The notes below the pieces were generated by a model, which worked only from the letters and a program-made list of their open reading frames with translations, was not told where the DNA came from and searched no databases. Shown piece by piece: positions 44,496 to 54,089 of a stretch of DNA of 64,000 nucleotides. The DNA comes from Streptomyces koelreuteriae (lineage in GTDB: Bacteria > Actinomycetota > Actinomycetes > Streptomycetales > Streptomycetaceae), in NCBI RefSeq assembly GCF_018604545.1, contig NZ_CP075896.1, positions 2,232,001 to 2,296,000 on the forward strand, written 5' to 3'. The stretch's first letter is position 1. Each line of letters starts with the position of its first letter. A program made the position numbers and the translations under genes.

Positions 44496-44690
44496 TCAGC
44501 GCCAGCTGTGCGGGGCTCGGAAGCCCGGCTCGCGTTCCAGGCGGCGCCAGCCGGCCTTGTCGCGGCCTCGGTGCGTCGGGGTGGGGTCGGTGGGGCGGGC
44601 GGCGGCGCGGGCCAGGAGGATCGCCGTGATGGCGGCGACTTCCTCGGGCTCGGCGTGGCCCTTCTCGACGCGGATGTCAGGGGTGCTCAT
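44496..44690 (-). CDS. accE: Acyl-CoA carboxylase epsilon subunit
   Basis: 64 residues. AccE stimulates the AccB carboxyltransferase in the acetyl/propionyl-CoA carboxylase complex of Streptomyces. Sequence: STPDIRVEKGHAEPEEVAAI ... RPTDPTPTHRGRDKAGWRRL. ATG 44690 is 35 bp after the accB stop, in operon. Confidence 0.93.
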   Translation of the reverse strand: MSTPDIRVEKGHAEPEEVAAITAILLARAAARPTDPTPTHRGRDKAGWRRLEREPGFRAPHSWR

Positions 44691-44725
44691 GGGTGTCAGT
44701 CTCCGTGAGAGAGATGTCCGCGGGG

Positions 44726-46309
44726 TTACTGCGGAGGGTTGCCGTGCTTGCGGGAAGGCAGGTCGGCGTGCTTGGTCTGGAGCATCGCGAGGGACTTGAT
44801 GAGGACCTCGCGGGTCTCGGCGGGGTCGATGACGTCGTCGACCAGGCCGCGCTCCGCCGCGTAGTACGGGTGCATCAGCTCGGACTTGTACTCCTTGACC
44901 ATGCGGGCGCGCATGGCCTCGGGGTCCTCGGCCTCGGCGATCTGGCGGCGGAAGATGACGTTGGCCGCACCCTCCGCGCCCATGACGGCGATCTCGTTCG
45001 TCGGCCAGGCGTAGGTGAGGTCAGCACCGATGGACTGGCTGTCCATGACGATGTACGCACCTCCGTAGGCCTTGCGCAGGATCAGCGAGATCCTCGGCAC
45101 GGTCGCGTTGCAGTACGCGTAGAGCAGCTTGGCGCCGTGGCGGATGATCCCACCGTGCTCCTGGTCGACGCCGGGCAGGAAGCCGGGTACGTCCAGAAGA
45201 GTGATGATCGGGATGTTGAAGGCGTCGCACATCTGGACGAAGCGGGCCGCCTTCTCGGAGGCCTCGATGTCCAGGACGCCCGCGAGGGCCTGCGGCTGAT
45301 TGGCGACGATGCCGACGACCTGGCCGTCCATCCGGCCCAGCGCGCAGATGATGTTCCGCGCCCAGCGCTCGTGGACCTCCAGGTAGTCGCCGTCGTCGAC
45401 GATCTCCTCGATGACCTTGGCCATGTCGTACGGCCGGTTGCCGTCCGCCGGGACCAGGTCCAGCAGGACGTCCGAGCGGCGGTCGACGGCGTCCGAGGCC
45501 TCGGCGCGCGGCGGGTTCTCGCGGTTGTTCTGCGGGAGCAGGGAGAGCAGGTAGCGGACCTCGGCGATGCAGGTCTCTTCGTCGTCGTAGGCGAAGTGGC
45601 AGACGCCGCTGGTCTCGGCGTGCACGTCGGCGCCGCCCAGGCCGTTCTGGGTGATCTCCTCGCCGGTGACCGCCTTGACGACGTCCGGGCCGGTGATGAA
45701 CATCTGCGAGGTCTCGCGGACCATGAACACGAAGTCCGTCAGGGCGGGGCTGTAGGCCGCGCCGCCCGCGCAGGGCCCCAGCATGACGCTGATCTGCGGG
45801 ATCACGCCCGAGGCCTTGGTGTTGCGCTGGAAGATGCCGCCGTAGCCGGCGAGGGCGGAGACGCCCTCCTGGATACGGGCACCGGCGCCGTCGTTCAGGG
45901 AGACCAGGGGCGCGCCGGCCGCGATGGCCATGTCCATGATCTTGTGGATCTTGGTGGCGTGGGCCTCGCCCAGCGCGCCGCCGAAGACCCGGAAGTCATG
46001 GGCGTAGACGAAGACCGTCCGGCCCTCGACCGTCCCCCAGCCGGTGATCACACCGTCGGTGTACGGCTTCTTGGCCTCCAGGCCGAAACCCGTGGCCCGG
46101 TGCCGGCGGAGCTGCTCGACCTCACGGAAGGAATCCGGGTCGAGGAGCAGCTCGATGCGCTCCCGTGCGGTCAGCTTGCCCTTGGCGTGCTGCGCCTTGG
46201 TCGCCTTCTCGCTCGGTCCGGCCACCGCCTGCGCACGGATCTCGTGCAGTTCGGCCACGCGTCCACGCGCGTCGGTCGGCTCACCCGGCGCCTCATCCAA
46301 AACGGTCAT
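44726..46309 (-). CDS. accB: Acyl-CoA carboxylase beta (carboxyltransferase) subunit
   Basis: 527 residues. The crotonase-like halves are seen: GAPLVSLNDGAGARIQEGVSALAGYG with the oxyanion-hole Gly residues, and in the second half LDVPGFLPGVDQEHGGIIRHGAKLLYAY and AVMGAEGAANVIFRRQI. Transfers the carboxyl group from biotin of an AccA to acetyl- or propionyl-CoA, giving malonyl- or methylmalonyl-CoA. The adjacent accE and conservon context match the S. coelicolor accB-accE locus. ATG 46309. Confidence 0.96.
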   Translation of the reverse strand: MTVLDEAPGEPTDARGRVAELHEIRAQAVAGPSEKATKAQHAKGKLTARERIELLLDPDSFREVEQLRRHRATGFGLEAKKPYTDGVITGWGTVEGRTVFVYAHDFRVFGGALGEAHATKIHKIMDMAIAAGAPLVSLNDGAGARIQEGVSALAGYGGIFQRNTKASGVIPQISVMLGPCAGGAAYSPALTDFVFMVRETSQMFITGPDVVKAVTGEEITQNGLGGADVHAETSGVCHFAYDDEETCIAEVRYLLSLLPQNNRENPPRAEASDAVDRRSDVLLDLVPADGNRPYDMAKVIEEIVDDGDYLEVHERWARNIICALGRMDGQVVGIVANQPQALAGVLDIEASEKAARFVQMCDAFNIPIITLLDVPGFLPGVDQEHGGIIRHGAKLLYAYCNATVPRISLILRKAYGGAYIVMDSQSIGADLTYAWPTNEIAVMGAEGAANVIFRRQIAEAEDPEAMRARMVKEYKSELMHPYYAAERGLVDDVIDPAETREVLIKSLAMLQTKHADLPSRKHGNPPQ

Positions 46310-46463
46310 GTAGTGACCTTACGAAGCCAACCCAGGAAAGCGGGCCGTCGACTCCTCACAGTCTCCGGCGTGTTTTCCTGGTACCCCTGAACAGAACCAT
46401 GGTGGAGTGCAGCCAATCCGACTGCTCAGAGGGTGTGCGGCTTGTAGGGGTCGCACAAAGACC

Positions 46464-48842
46464 TCAACCGAGAGTCACCTCACATCGGTGGGTCGCGCAT
46501 ACCTCCCCCGGGGTGATGCGCAGCCTCAGTCGAGGGCCGGTCGAGAGCACCTCGACGGTCTCGTCCGCGCGCACGACCTGGCGGACCGGGCGGTCCCAGG
46601 TGATCTCCAGCGGCGTGCCCGTGCGGGGCGGCTCGCTCGCACAGAGGGTAGCGGTACGGCCCCGGCGGACGGTCAGCACGCTCGCGGCGGCGGAGGCGGT
46701 GAGCGGACCTGCCGTGCCGGCCTGCCAGAAGTTCGCTGCCAGGAAGCCGAGGGAGGGCACGGTGACCGCCTGGCGGTCCGCGTCGTTGGCGAGGACCGAC
46801 AGCCAGTGCCGGTGGGCGGCGCGGCGGGCGACCGCGCGGCGGGACGCCCCGGGCATCAGGACGTAGGCGTATGTGGCGTCCTCGGGGTCGGTGCCGTGGT
46901 CGAGCCAGAGGGTCTGCCAGCGGCGGGTGCGGCGCTCCGGGGTGCTGCCGGTGTTGATGTCGGCCCAGGCGCCGGTGCGGTCCTCGCGGAGCGCCTTCGG
47001 CTCGCCGTCGAGCAGGACCCAGCCGCCGTGGTCCTCCAGGTGGGCCCAGTTCGGGCCCTGGGCGAAGCGCTGGGTGCCGGACTCGCCGAGGTTGCGGTTG
47101 TCGACGATCGTCTCCACCGGGACGCCGTCGGCGCAGCCGATCCCGGCGCCGAGGCAGATCACCGCGTCCGCGACGCAGAACCAGGACTTGCGGGCCTGGA
47201 GGGTGGAGCCGAGGCCCTTGAGGTGCTGACCGAGGGCCGCGCAGGTGCCGTCGGTGGTGCCGCCGACCCAGCGGGCGTCCGGGCGGGCGGATCCCCACTC
47301 GCCTCCTTCCCGGTCGGCGAGGCGCTTGGTGGAGACGGTGGTGCCGGGCAGGCGGTACCAGTCCACCGTCGGCCAGAACCAGTCCGTGTACTGGTCGCTC
47401 GTACCGGACCACCAGCTGACCATCCCCGCGCCGGTGTGCCAGCCGCGTGGGTTCTCGCCGTTGCCGCACTCGTAGTGGGCGATGCGGTCGCTGGCCATGG
47501 CGATGTTCACGGTGAAGCCGGGGCGGCGGTGGACGGCGCGGTCCATGGCGGCGAAGAGGTGGTGCCCGGTGGGTTCGGGTGCGGCCGGGGCGGGTGAGGC
47601 GGCGATGGCGTGCAGCCGGGCGAGGGTGGCGACGCCGAACTGGGGTGCGGTGAGGATCGGGGTGACCGTGTCCCGTTCGATCCAGCCCTTGACGCGGGCG
47701 TGCCAGCGGTCGCGTTCCGCGGGGGTCGCGGCGGCGGCGAGGAGGGCGATGGCCGCGATGAGCTGCTGGCCGTGGAAGTGGTCGCTGCGCATCACCTTGC
47801 GGTCGTCGGTGATGAGGTAACCGCGGCTGATGGCACGGCCGTTGACGCTGTCCATGACCAGTCCGTCGTGGATGAGCGGGGCGTAGGCCCGCTCGACGCT
47901 GTCGAGGATGATCTGCCGGTTCGGGTCGGTGACCGCCCAGTCGGATCCGGCGAGCAGGGTGAAGAGCCGGCCGAGGCCGTCGAGCATGACCTGTCCGTAG
48001 GTGCCCGAGTAGGCGACCCAGGTGTGCTGGACGAAGGAGCCGTCGGCGTAGAGGCCGTCGCCCCGGGTGACGTAGGGGAAGACCGGGGAGAGCGCGTCCC
48101 GGGCGAGGGCGATCTTGGCCGGGTCGCGGCCGAGGATGCCGCGCAGGGCGACGGAGCGGCACAGGTCGACGCGGTTGGCGCCGGTGGAGGTGCCGGTGTA
48201 GTCGCCGAGGGCGGAGTCGGGGACGAAGTGGTCGACGGCGGCGCAGGCGGCCCGGACGCGGGTTTCGCCCAGTTCGTCGTAGAGGGCGGCGGTGATGTCG
48301 GTGAGCAGGCGGGGGCTGCCGATCTGCCACTCCCACCAGTTGCCGTAGCGGGTGGTGGAAGGGTTGTAGACGGTCGCGTTGAGGTGGTCGAGGCCGCGCA
48401 GGACGTCGGCGAGCAGGCCCGGGTCGGCGGTCGAGCCGGTGCCTTTCTGAACGTAGGCCTGGGTCATGGTCCACAGACGCCCGTAGCTGAGGGTGATGCC
48501 GGCCGGCGGGTCGAAGGGGTGCCCGGGCCAGAGGGAGTTCGCCGCCGGGGCCATGGAGGCGCGCAGCCCGCGGGCGAGTGCACCGGTCTCGGCGAGCCGG
48601 GTGGCGTACGGCTCCGCTGCCGGGTCGTAGCCCTCGCCGAGGGCGATACCGAGCCAGCGGCGGCGGAGGGTCTCGTAGGGGTCCTCGGCTTCGGAGGCAT
48701 ACGCGGCGCGGGGCATGGACGCCGCCCAGCCGGTCGCCGCCAGCGCCCCGACCGCGAGCAGCAGGGCCCGACGGCCAGGGCTCGGCAGGGTGGTGGCGTC
48801 CTTGGCCGTGCGGCGGGGAAATTCGCGACGCTCGGGGGTCAT
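46464..48842 (-). CDS. Secreted polysaccharide lyase family 8 protein
   Basis: 792 residues from ATG 48842 (48848 also possible). Twin-arginine-like signal RRALLLAVGALAATGWAAS, cleaved near AYA. The lyase core has NYP/NWWEWQIGSPRLL (catalytic Asn, ~residue 166) and HTWVAYSGTYGQVMLDGLGR (catalytic His and Tyr, ~residues 269-280). The C-terminal half is the beta-sandwich of PL8 (FTVNIAMASDRIAHYECGNGENPRGWHTGAGMV). Substrate may be hyaluronate, chondroitin or xanthan. Its start codon and leader are part of the downstream-array repeat at 48839-49548. Confidence 0.92.
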   Translation of the reverse strand: MTPERREFPRRTAKDATTLPSPGRRALLLAVGALAATGWAASMPRAAYASEAEDPYETLRRRWLGIALGEGYDPAAEPYATRLAETGALARGLRASMAPAANSLWPGHPFDPPAGITLSYGRLWTMTQAYVQKGTGSTADPGLLADVLRGLDHLNATVYNPSTTRYGNWWEWQIGSPRLLTDITAALYDELGETRVRAACAAVDHFVPDSALGDYTGTSTGANRVDLCRSVALRGILGRDPAKIALARDALSPVFPYVTRGDGLYADGSFVQHTWVAYSGTYGQVMLDGLGRLFTLLAGSDWAVTDPNRQIILDSVERAYAPLIHDGLVMDSVNGRAISRGYLITDDRKVMRSDHFHGQQLIAAIALLAAAATPAERDRWHARVKGWIERDTVTPILTAPQFGVATLARLHAIAASPAPAAPEPTGHHLFAAMDRAVHRRPGFTVNIAMASDRIAHYECGNGENPRGWHTGAGMVSWWSGTSDQYTDWFWPTVDWYRLPGTTVSTKRLADREGGEWGSARPDARWVGGTTDGTCAALGQHLKGLGSTLQARKSWFCVADAVICLGAGIGCADGVPVETIVDNRNLGESGTQRFAQGPNWAHLEDHGGWVLLDGEPKALREDRTGAWADINTGSTPERRTRRWQTLWLDHGTDPEDATYAYVLMPGASRRAVARRAAHRHWLSVLANDADRQAVTVPSLGFLAANFWQAGTAGPLTASAAASVLTVRRGRTATLCASEPPRTGTPLEITWDRPVRQVVRADETVEVLSTGPRLRLRITPGEVCATHRCEVTLG

Positions 48843-49548
48843 GCCCATGCCCTACCACGGGGAGAGGGCCACCTGAACGGTGCTTTCGGCCGGATGCCCA
48901 CCGAGGCCGGCCTCCCGGCGCGGGCCGGCCGCCGGGCCCTGAGGCGGCTCGGGACGGCTCGCCAGGCCGGGGGGGGGACACGGCTCTCGACGGTCATGCC
49001 CACGCCCTAGCCCGGGCAGAGGGCCACCTGAACGGTGCTTTCGGCCGGATGCACACCGAGGCCGGCCTCCCGGCGCCGGGTCGGCCGCCGGGCCCTGAGG
49101 CGGCCCGGGACGCCTCGCCAGGCCGGGGGACACGACTCTCGACGATCATGCCCACGCCCGAGCCCGGGCAGACGGCCACCTGAACGGTGCTTTCGGCCGG
49201 ATGCACACCGAGGCCGGCCTCCCGGCACGTGCCCCCGCCGCCGGGCCCTGAGGCGGCCCGGGACGGCTCGCCAGGCCGGGGGGGACACGGCTCTCGACGA
49301 TCATGCCCACGCCCGAGCCCGGGCAGAGGGCCACCTGAACGGTGCTTTCGGCCGGATGCACACCGAGGCCGGCCTCCCGGCACGTGCCCCGGCCGCCGGG
49401 CCCTGAGGCGGCCCGGGACGCCTCGCCAGGCCGGGGGGGGACACGACTCTCGACGATCATGCCCACGCCCGAGCCCGGGCAGACGGCCACCTGAACGGTG
49501 CTTTCGGCCGGATGCACACCGAGGCCGGCCTCCCGGCGCGGGCCCCTG
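48839..49548. repeat. Tandem array of ~155-bp units spanning the SDR-lyase junction
   Basis: The marker GGCCACCTGAACGGTGCTTT starts at 48867, 49022, 49174, 49329 and 49485 (spacing 155, 152, 155, 156). Each complete unit joins sequence like the lyase start (GGGCATGACC in minus reading) to sequence like the 3' end of the SDR gene (minus reading encodes AWRAVP(S/G)RLRA, compare TWRALPSRLRA in SDR). A G-run varies among units (9, 5, 7, 8). The last unit is truncated. It looks like slippage or unequal exchange of a gene junction. Confidence 0.9.
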
Positions 49549-49552
49549 CCGG

Positions 49553-50383
49553 TCAGTAGCGGCGGTTCGCTATGCGGCGGTTCAGCCCCGGGGTCAGGGC
49601 CCTGAGGCGGCTCGGGAGGGCTCGCCAGGTGGGGGTGGGGGGCGCCTCGTCGCTGTCCTGGCGTACGGACTCGAAGATGTCGCGGGCGACGTTGCCGGGT
49701 GAGACGGGACGGGGGGTGGTGTGGTCGTAGGGGCCGCTGTCCCTGCGGGTGGGGACGACCAGGGTCACGCCCACGCCCGTGCCGCGCAGTTCCTGGCGGA
49801 GGGCGTCGGCGAAGGCGGCGAGGCCCGCCTTGGCGGCGGAGTGCACCGCCTCCTCCCGTACGCCCGAGCAGCCCGCGGCCGAGCCGAGCAGCACCACCCG
49901 GCCCCGGCCGGCCTCGATCATGGACGGCAGCACTTCACGCACAAGGTGGAGCGTGGCGTTGAGGTCCAAGGCCAGCACCCGGTCGATGTCGGTGTGCGGC
50001 ATGGCGGCGAACGGGCCCGTCCAGCCGATGCCCGCCCCGGCGACCAGGACGTCGATCCGGCCGGTCGCGTGCAGCGCGGACTGGGCCAGCAGGCGCGGTC
50101 CGCCCGGGGCGGCGAGGTCGGCGGGCAGCACGAGCGCCGAGGTGCCGGAGGCCGTCTGCTCCAGACAGCGCCGGTCGCGTCCGTTGAGGAGCAGTTGCCA
50201 GCCGTCCATGGCGAATCGCCGTGCCGTCGCCGCCCCGATCCCCGAGGAGGCCCCGGTGACGAGGGCCACGCGCCGGTCCAGACGCCGTGCCGGTCCGTGC
50301 TCGCGCACGTGTGAGGGGGCTACGGGGCCGCGTGGGGCGGGGCCCGGTGGGTCGTAGGCCGAGCCGGAGCCGGTGAGTGTCAT
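49553..50383 (-). CDS. Short-chain dehydrogenase/reductase-like protein with altered catalytic Tyr
   Basis: 276 residues. Rossmann motif VTGASSGIGAATA, VAGAGIG (NAG-like position), GRVVLLGSAAG with the catalytic Ser. The YxxxK motif reads HSAAK (EEAVHSAAKAGLAAF), so the catalytic Tyr is His. The C-terminal TWRALPSRLRALTPG is the source of the downstream tandem repeat. It may be inactive, or a binding/regulatory SDR. Confidence 0.87.
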   Translation of the reverse strand: MTLTGSGSAYDPPGPAPRGPVAPSHVREHGPARRLDRRVALVTGASSGIGAATARRFAMDGWQLLLNGRDRRCLEQTASGTSALVLPADLAAPGGPRLLAQSALHATGRIDVLVAGAGIGWTGPFAAMPHTDIDRVLALDLNATLHLVREVLPSMIEAGRGRVVLLGSAAGCSGVREEAVHSAAKAGLAAFADALRQELRGTGVGVTLVVPTRRDSGPYDHTTPRPVSPGNVARDIFESVRQDSDEAPPTPTWRALPSRLRALTPGLNRRIANRRY

Positions 50384-50652
50384 CGGTCGGTCTCCCTGCG
50401 GTGTACGTCCGCCGTGGTCTCGTCTGTATCCATGCGGGTCCCTTCACACGGAACCTCCTCTCCCAGGACACCGCCATCCCGGTGCGTCCCGCCAGCGCTG
50501 GAGCCCTGCTCGCGGGCCTGGCTCACCCGGCCCGACGTGCCCGTTTCCGTTGGCGGTCCACGGGCCGGGCCCGTCCGCGACGCCCGCGGCAGGACCACCC
50601 CTGCGGGCCGCGCGGTGCCGCCAGGCGGCGGTATCGCGACACGGCCTCCAAT

Positions 50653-50719
50653 GATGTTGAACATTGAACCGGAATAGGTCTACGGTGGTGCGCGTTGATG
50701 TAGTTCAAGATTCAACATC
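50653..50719. promoter_or_regulatory. Long inverted repeat upstream of yceI
   Basis: Arms 50653-50669 (GATGTTGAACATTGAAC) and 50703-50719 (GTTCAAGATTCAACATC) match at 15 of 17 positions. Each arm contains TTGAA-type half-sites. They lie 38-104 bp before the start of the YceI gene. Probably operators of a MarR- or TetR-type regulator not found in this window. Confidence 0.6.
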
Positions 50720-50756
50720 GAGACTTCTCATCGCATCACTCGCAGGAGGCCTACCC

Positions 50757-51362
50757 ATGAGCATCTTCAGCAGCAAGGACATCGAGACCGCCACCGGCAC
50801 GTCCGGCGCCGTACGGCCGGAGCTGGCCGCCCTGACCGGCGACTACACGATCGACCCCGCGCACTCGACGATCGGCTTCGTCGCCCGCCACGCCATGGTC
50901 ACCAACGTCAAGGGCGGCTTCCAGGACTTCACGGGCACGCTCAGCCTCGACGGCACCGACCCCTCGCGGTCCGCGGCCTCCCTCGACGTCGTGATGGACA
51001 GCATCGAGACGGGCAACGCGGACCGGGACGGCCATCTCAAGAGCGCGGACTTCTTCAAGGCGGACGAGTTCCCGACCATGACGTTCCGCTCCACGAAGGC
51101 GGAGTCCCTCGGCGGCGACGACTACCGCATCACCGGCGACCTGACGATCCTCGGCACCACCCGCCCCCTCTCCATCGACCTGGAGTTCAACGGCGCCGCG
51201 AAGGACCCCTTCGGCAACGAGCGCGTCGGCTTCGAGGGCAAGGCGGAGATCCTGCGCTCCGAGTGGGGCCTGACCTGGAACGCCGCGCTGGAGACCGGCG
51301 GCGTGCTCGTCTCCGACAAGATCAAGCTCAACTTCGACATCTCGGCGATCAGGAACGCCTGA
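50757..51362 (+). CDS. YceI-family protein
   Basis: 201 residues, ATG 50757 after AGGAGG. The YceI domain (LTGDYTIDPAHSTIGFVARHAMV, then FTGTLSLDGTDPSRSAASLDVVMDSIETGN, LTILGTTRPLSIDLEF) forms a lipocalin-like barrel that binds isoprenoid or polyisoprenoid chains. No signal peptide is obvious, unlike E. coli YceI, so it may be cytoplasmic. It is preceded by a strong dyad and followed by a terminator. Confidence 0.93.
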   Translation: MSIFSSKDIETATGTSGAVRPELAALTGDYTIDPAHSTIGFVARHAMVTNVKGGFQDFTGTLSLDGTDPSRSAASLDVVMDSIETGNADRDGHLKSADFFKADEFPTMTFRSTKAESLGGDDYRITGDLTILGTTRPLSIDLEFNGAAKDPFGNERVGFEGKAEILRSEWGLTWNAALETGGVLVSDKIKLNFDISAIRNA

Positions 51363-51386
51363 ACCTCCCGCATCGCCCGCACCACC

Positions 51387-51423
51387 GGCCACGCCGCACG
51401 GGACCACTCCGTGCGGCGTGGCC
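51387..51423 (+). terminator. Terminator-type hairpin after yceI
   Basis: A perfect 15-bp GC-rich stem (51387-51401 with 51409-51423) around loop GACCACT. Confidence 0.8.
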
Positions 51424-51466
51424 GAATCGGGCCTCTTGTGCGAGGACTCACGGCGTTCTCATAATC

Positions 51467-51528
51467 CAGCAGCAGAATTTTGACCGGTCCATGCCAGCAC
51501 ATGGACGTTCTTTTTGCTCCTGCTGCTG
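51467..51528 (+). promoter_or_regulatory. Nested dyads in the trypsin upstream region
   Basis: Outer arms CAGCAGCAG (51467-51475) and CTGCTGCTG (51520-51528); inner arms GTCCATG (51487-51493) and CATGGAC (51500-51506). If transcribed they form a long stem with an internal hairpin. It may be regulatory DNA or an mRNA leader. Confidence 0.45.
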
Positions 51529-51529
51529 A

Positions 51530-52384
<855 letters not shown>

Positions 52385-52814
52385 CGCGCCCTCGGCAGTG
52401 ACGAAGCGGCTTGCGGGTCCGGTGCGGGCGGTTGGGCACCGGGCCCGTGGCTGTGCGGTCGGGTGACTGCCGGTCGGGTCGGGTCATCCGGGGCCGGGCC
52501 CGCGCCTGTGGGGTGAGTTGCCCCGCCCGAGGAGGGTCCCCGCACGGGCGATGGGGCGAACTCCCGTCACCTCGGCCCCTCCCCCCCGCCGAGTCTGCGT
52601 CGCGCGCTGGAGCGCCCCCGTCAATCCGGCCCGGCCGTCGGCGGGCCCACGCCCAGACGGCCAGGGTCCGCCTACCTGCCCGACCCGTCCGATGGCGGGC
52701 CCGCGCCCGGGTGTTGGGGCTGGCCTCAGCCGATCCGGCCCGCGCCACCGAGCCCGAGCCCGAACGCTCGCGCCAGAACAACCCCCGTCGCCCCAGCCCG
52801 CCCCGTCAGGCCGC
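52385..52814. other. Intergenic region without a recognised gene
   Basis: 430 bp of Pro/Arg/Gly-biased GC-rich sequence with open shadow frames on both strands but no consistent codon bias, ribosome site or repeat. I see no RNA gene or terminator I can support. Confidence 0.55.
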
Positions 52815-53390
52815 TCACCCCCGACCACCCGCCTCCAACTTCGCCACCGCCGCCGTCACCTGCGCTGCCCGGCTCCCCGGTGTCAGGGCGCGGAGGACGG
52901 GGAGCATCGTGAGGTAGCGGTCCGTTCGGCCGAGGGACTCGAAAGCTGCTGCGGCTCGCGGGCTGCGTGCCAGCGCTGTCGCGAAGTCCTCCGGGACCTC
53001 GGCCTCCTGCTGGGAGGCGTAGGCCGCGTCCCAACGGCCGTCCGCCTTCGCGGTGGTCACCTCGTCATGCCCGGCGGGGCGCATACGTCCGGCGGCGGTG
53101 AGTTCCTCCACCCGGCGGACGTTGACCATGGACCAGAGGCTGCCGGGGCGGCGCGGGGTGATCCTCTGGAGGTAGTACGACGCGTCGAGGCGCTTGCGCT
53201 GCCCGGTGATCCACCCGTGGCAGAGCGCCACGTCGTTGACGTCGGCGGCGCTGACGGAGGGGATGCCCGAACCCTTCTTGGCGACCTTGACCCAGAGGCC
53301 GGGATGCGGGGCGGGGTGGGTGGTCAGCCAGGAGTCCAGGTCGGCCACGGTGGCGAAGGGGAGCGGGGCCGGGCCGTCGGAGGAGGTCAT
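52815..53390 (-). CDS. YdeI/OmpD-associated family protein
   Basis: 191 residues. The pattern LPFATVADLDSWLTTHP ... GLWVKVAKKGSGIPS ... ALCHGWITGQRKRLDASYYLQRITPRRPGSLWSMVN is typical of the YdeI/bacteriocin-protection family. The C-terminal region (DFATALARSPRAAAAFESL) is also typical. Function in Streptomyces unknown; stress-related resistance proposed for some. ATG 53390. Confidence 0.9.
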   Translation of the reverse strand: MTSSDGPAPLPFATVADLDSWLTTHPAPHPGLWVKVAKKGSGIPSVSAADVNDVALCHGWITGQRKRLDASYYLQRITPRRPGSLWSMVNVRRVEELTAAGRMRPAGHDEVTTAKADGRWDAAYASQQEAEVPEDFATALARSPRAAAAFESLGRTDRYLTMLPVLRALTPGSRAAQVTAAVAKLEAGGRG

Positions 53391-53429
53391 GGCACCACCG
53401 TAGGGACCGAGTAGGACAGATTCCGTCCG

Positions 53430-54017
53430 CTACGCGAGCAGCGCGCGCGCCTGTTCGCGGGCGTGGTCGATGGCGTCCGGGAAGATGCCGAGGCCGTGGG
53501 CGACGAGCGCGCCCTCGTGGAGCAGCATCAACGCCCGGGCCAGACGGGCTGGTTCGTCCGGGGTGATGTCCGCGGCGAGACTCGTGAACAGGTCGAGCAT
53601 CCACCGCTTCTGGCCGGTGATGATCGGGTGGGCCGGGTGCGCGGGGTCGCTGATCTCCGCGTGGGCGTTGACCATGCTGCACCCCTTCGGGCTGCTGTCC
53701 CGCGCCCAATCGCGTGAGGCGTCGAAGACCGTCAGGACGCGCTCCCCCGGGTCCGGCCCGGCCGCGTCGAGGCGCTCGCCGAGGAAGGCCCGCCAGCGCT
53801 CGTCGCGGTCGGCGAGGTACTCCACGACGATCTGCTCCTTGGAGCCGAACCGGTCGTAGAGGGTCTTCTTCGTGACCCCGGCCTCGGCGGCGATGAGGTC
53901 GACCCCGACGGCATGGATGCCGCGTTCGTAGAACAGCCGCGCGGCGGCCTGGAGGGCGCGGCGGGCGGCCGGCGTCAGCGTGATCCGGCGGGGGGTTTCG
54001 GAGGCAGTGGTACCCAT
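53430..54017 (-). CDS. TetR-family transcriptional regulator
   Basis: 195 residues. N-terminal helix-turn-helix (LFYERGIHAVGVDLIAAEAG, VTKKTLYDRFGSKEQIVVEYL), then a ligand-binding domain. Divergent from the EamA transporter with repeated operators in the 72-bp gap, so it most likely represses that gene and itself. ATG 54017. Confidence 0.93.
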   Translation of the reverse strand: MGTTASETPRRITLTPAARRALQAAARLFYERGIHAVGVDLIAAEAGVTKKTLYDRFGSKEQIVVEYLADRDERWRAFLGERLDAAGPDPGERVLTVFDASRDWARDSSPKGCSMVNAHAEISDPAHPAHPIITGQKRWMLDLFTSLAADITPDEPARLARALMLLHEGALVAHGLGIFPDAIDHAREQARALLA

Positions 54018-54030
54018 GGCACCCGAGTAT

Positions 54031-54077
54031 ACCGATCTGTATAGTCGACGAGGAACGGGTAAACCGATCTGTCTAGT
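54031..54077. promoter_or_regulatory. Direct-repeat TetR operator
   Basis: ACCGATCTGTATAGT (54031-54045) and ACCGATCTGTCTAGT (54063-54077), 32 bp apart, about three helical turns. The first includes the palindromic ATAC...GTAT. Covers the whole divergent promoter region of the TetR and EamA genes. Confidence 0.65.
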
Positions 54078-54089
54078 GGTTGTGGTGTC

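Noticed and set aside
48852..49517. Minus-strand ORFs of 93-129 codons across the tandem array
   Set aside because: The unit lengths are mostly not multiples of three, so the frames are shifted in each unit and no product is conserved; treated as leader-type repeats.
48839..49548. CRISPR-like array
   Set aside because: Units are ~155 bp and tandem, with no short repeat/unique spacer pattern and no cas genes.
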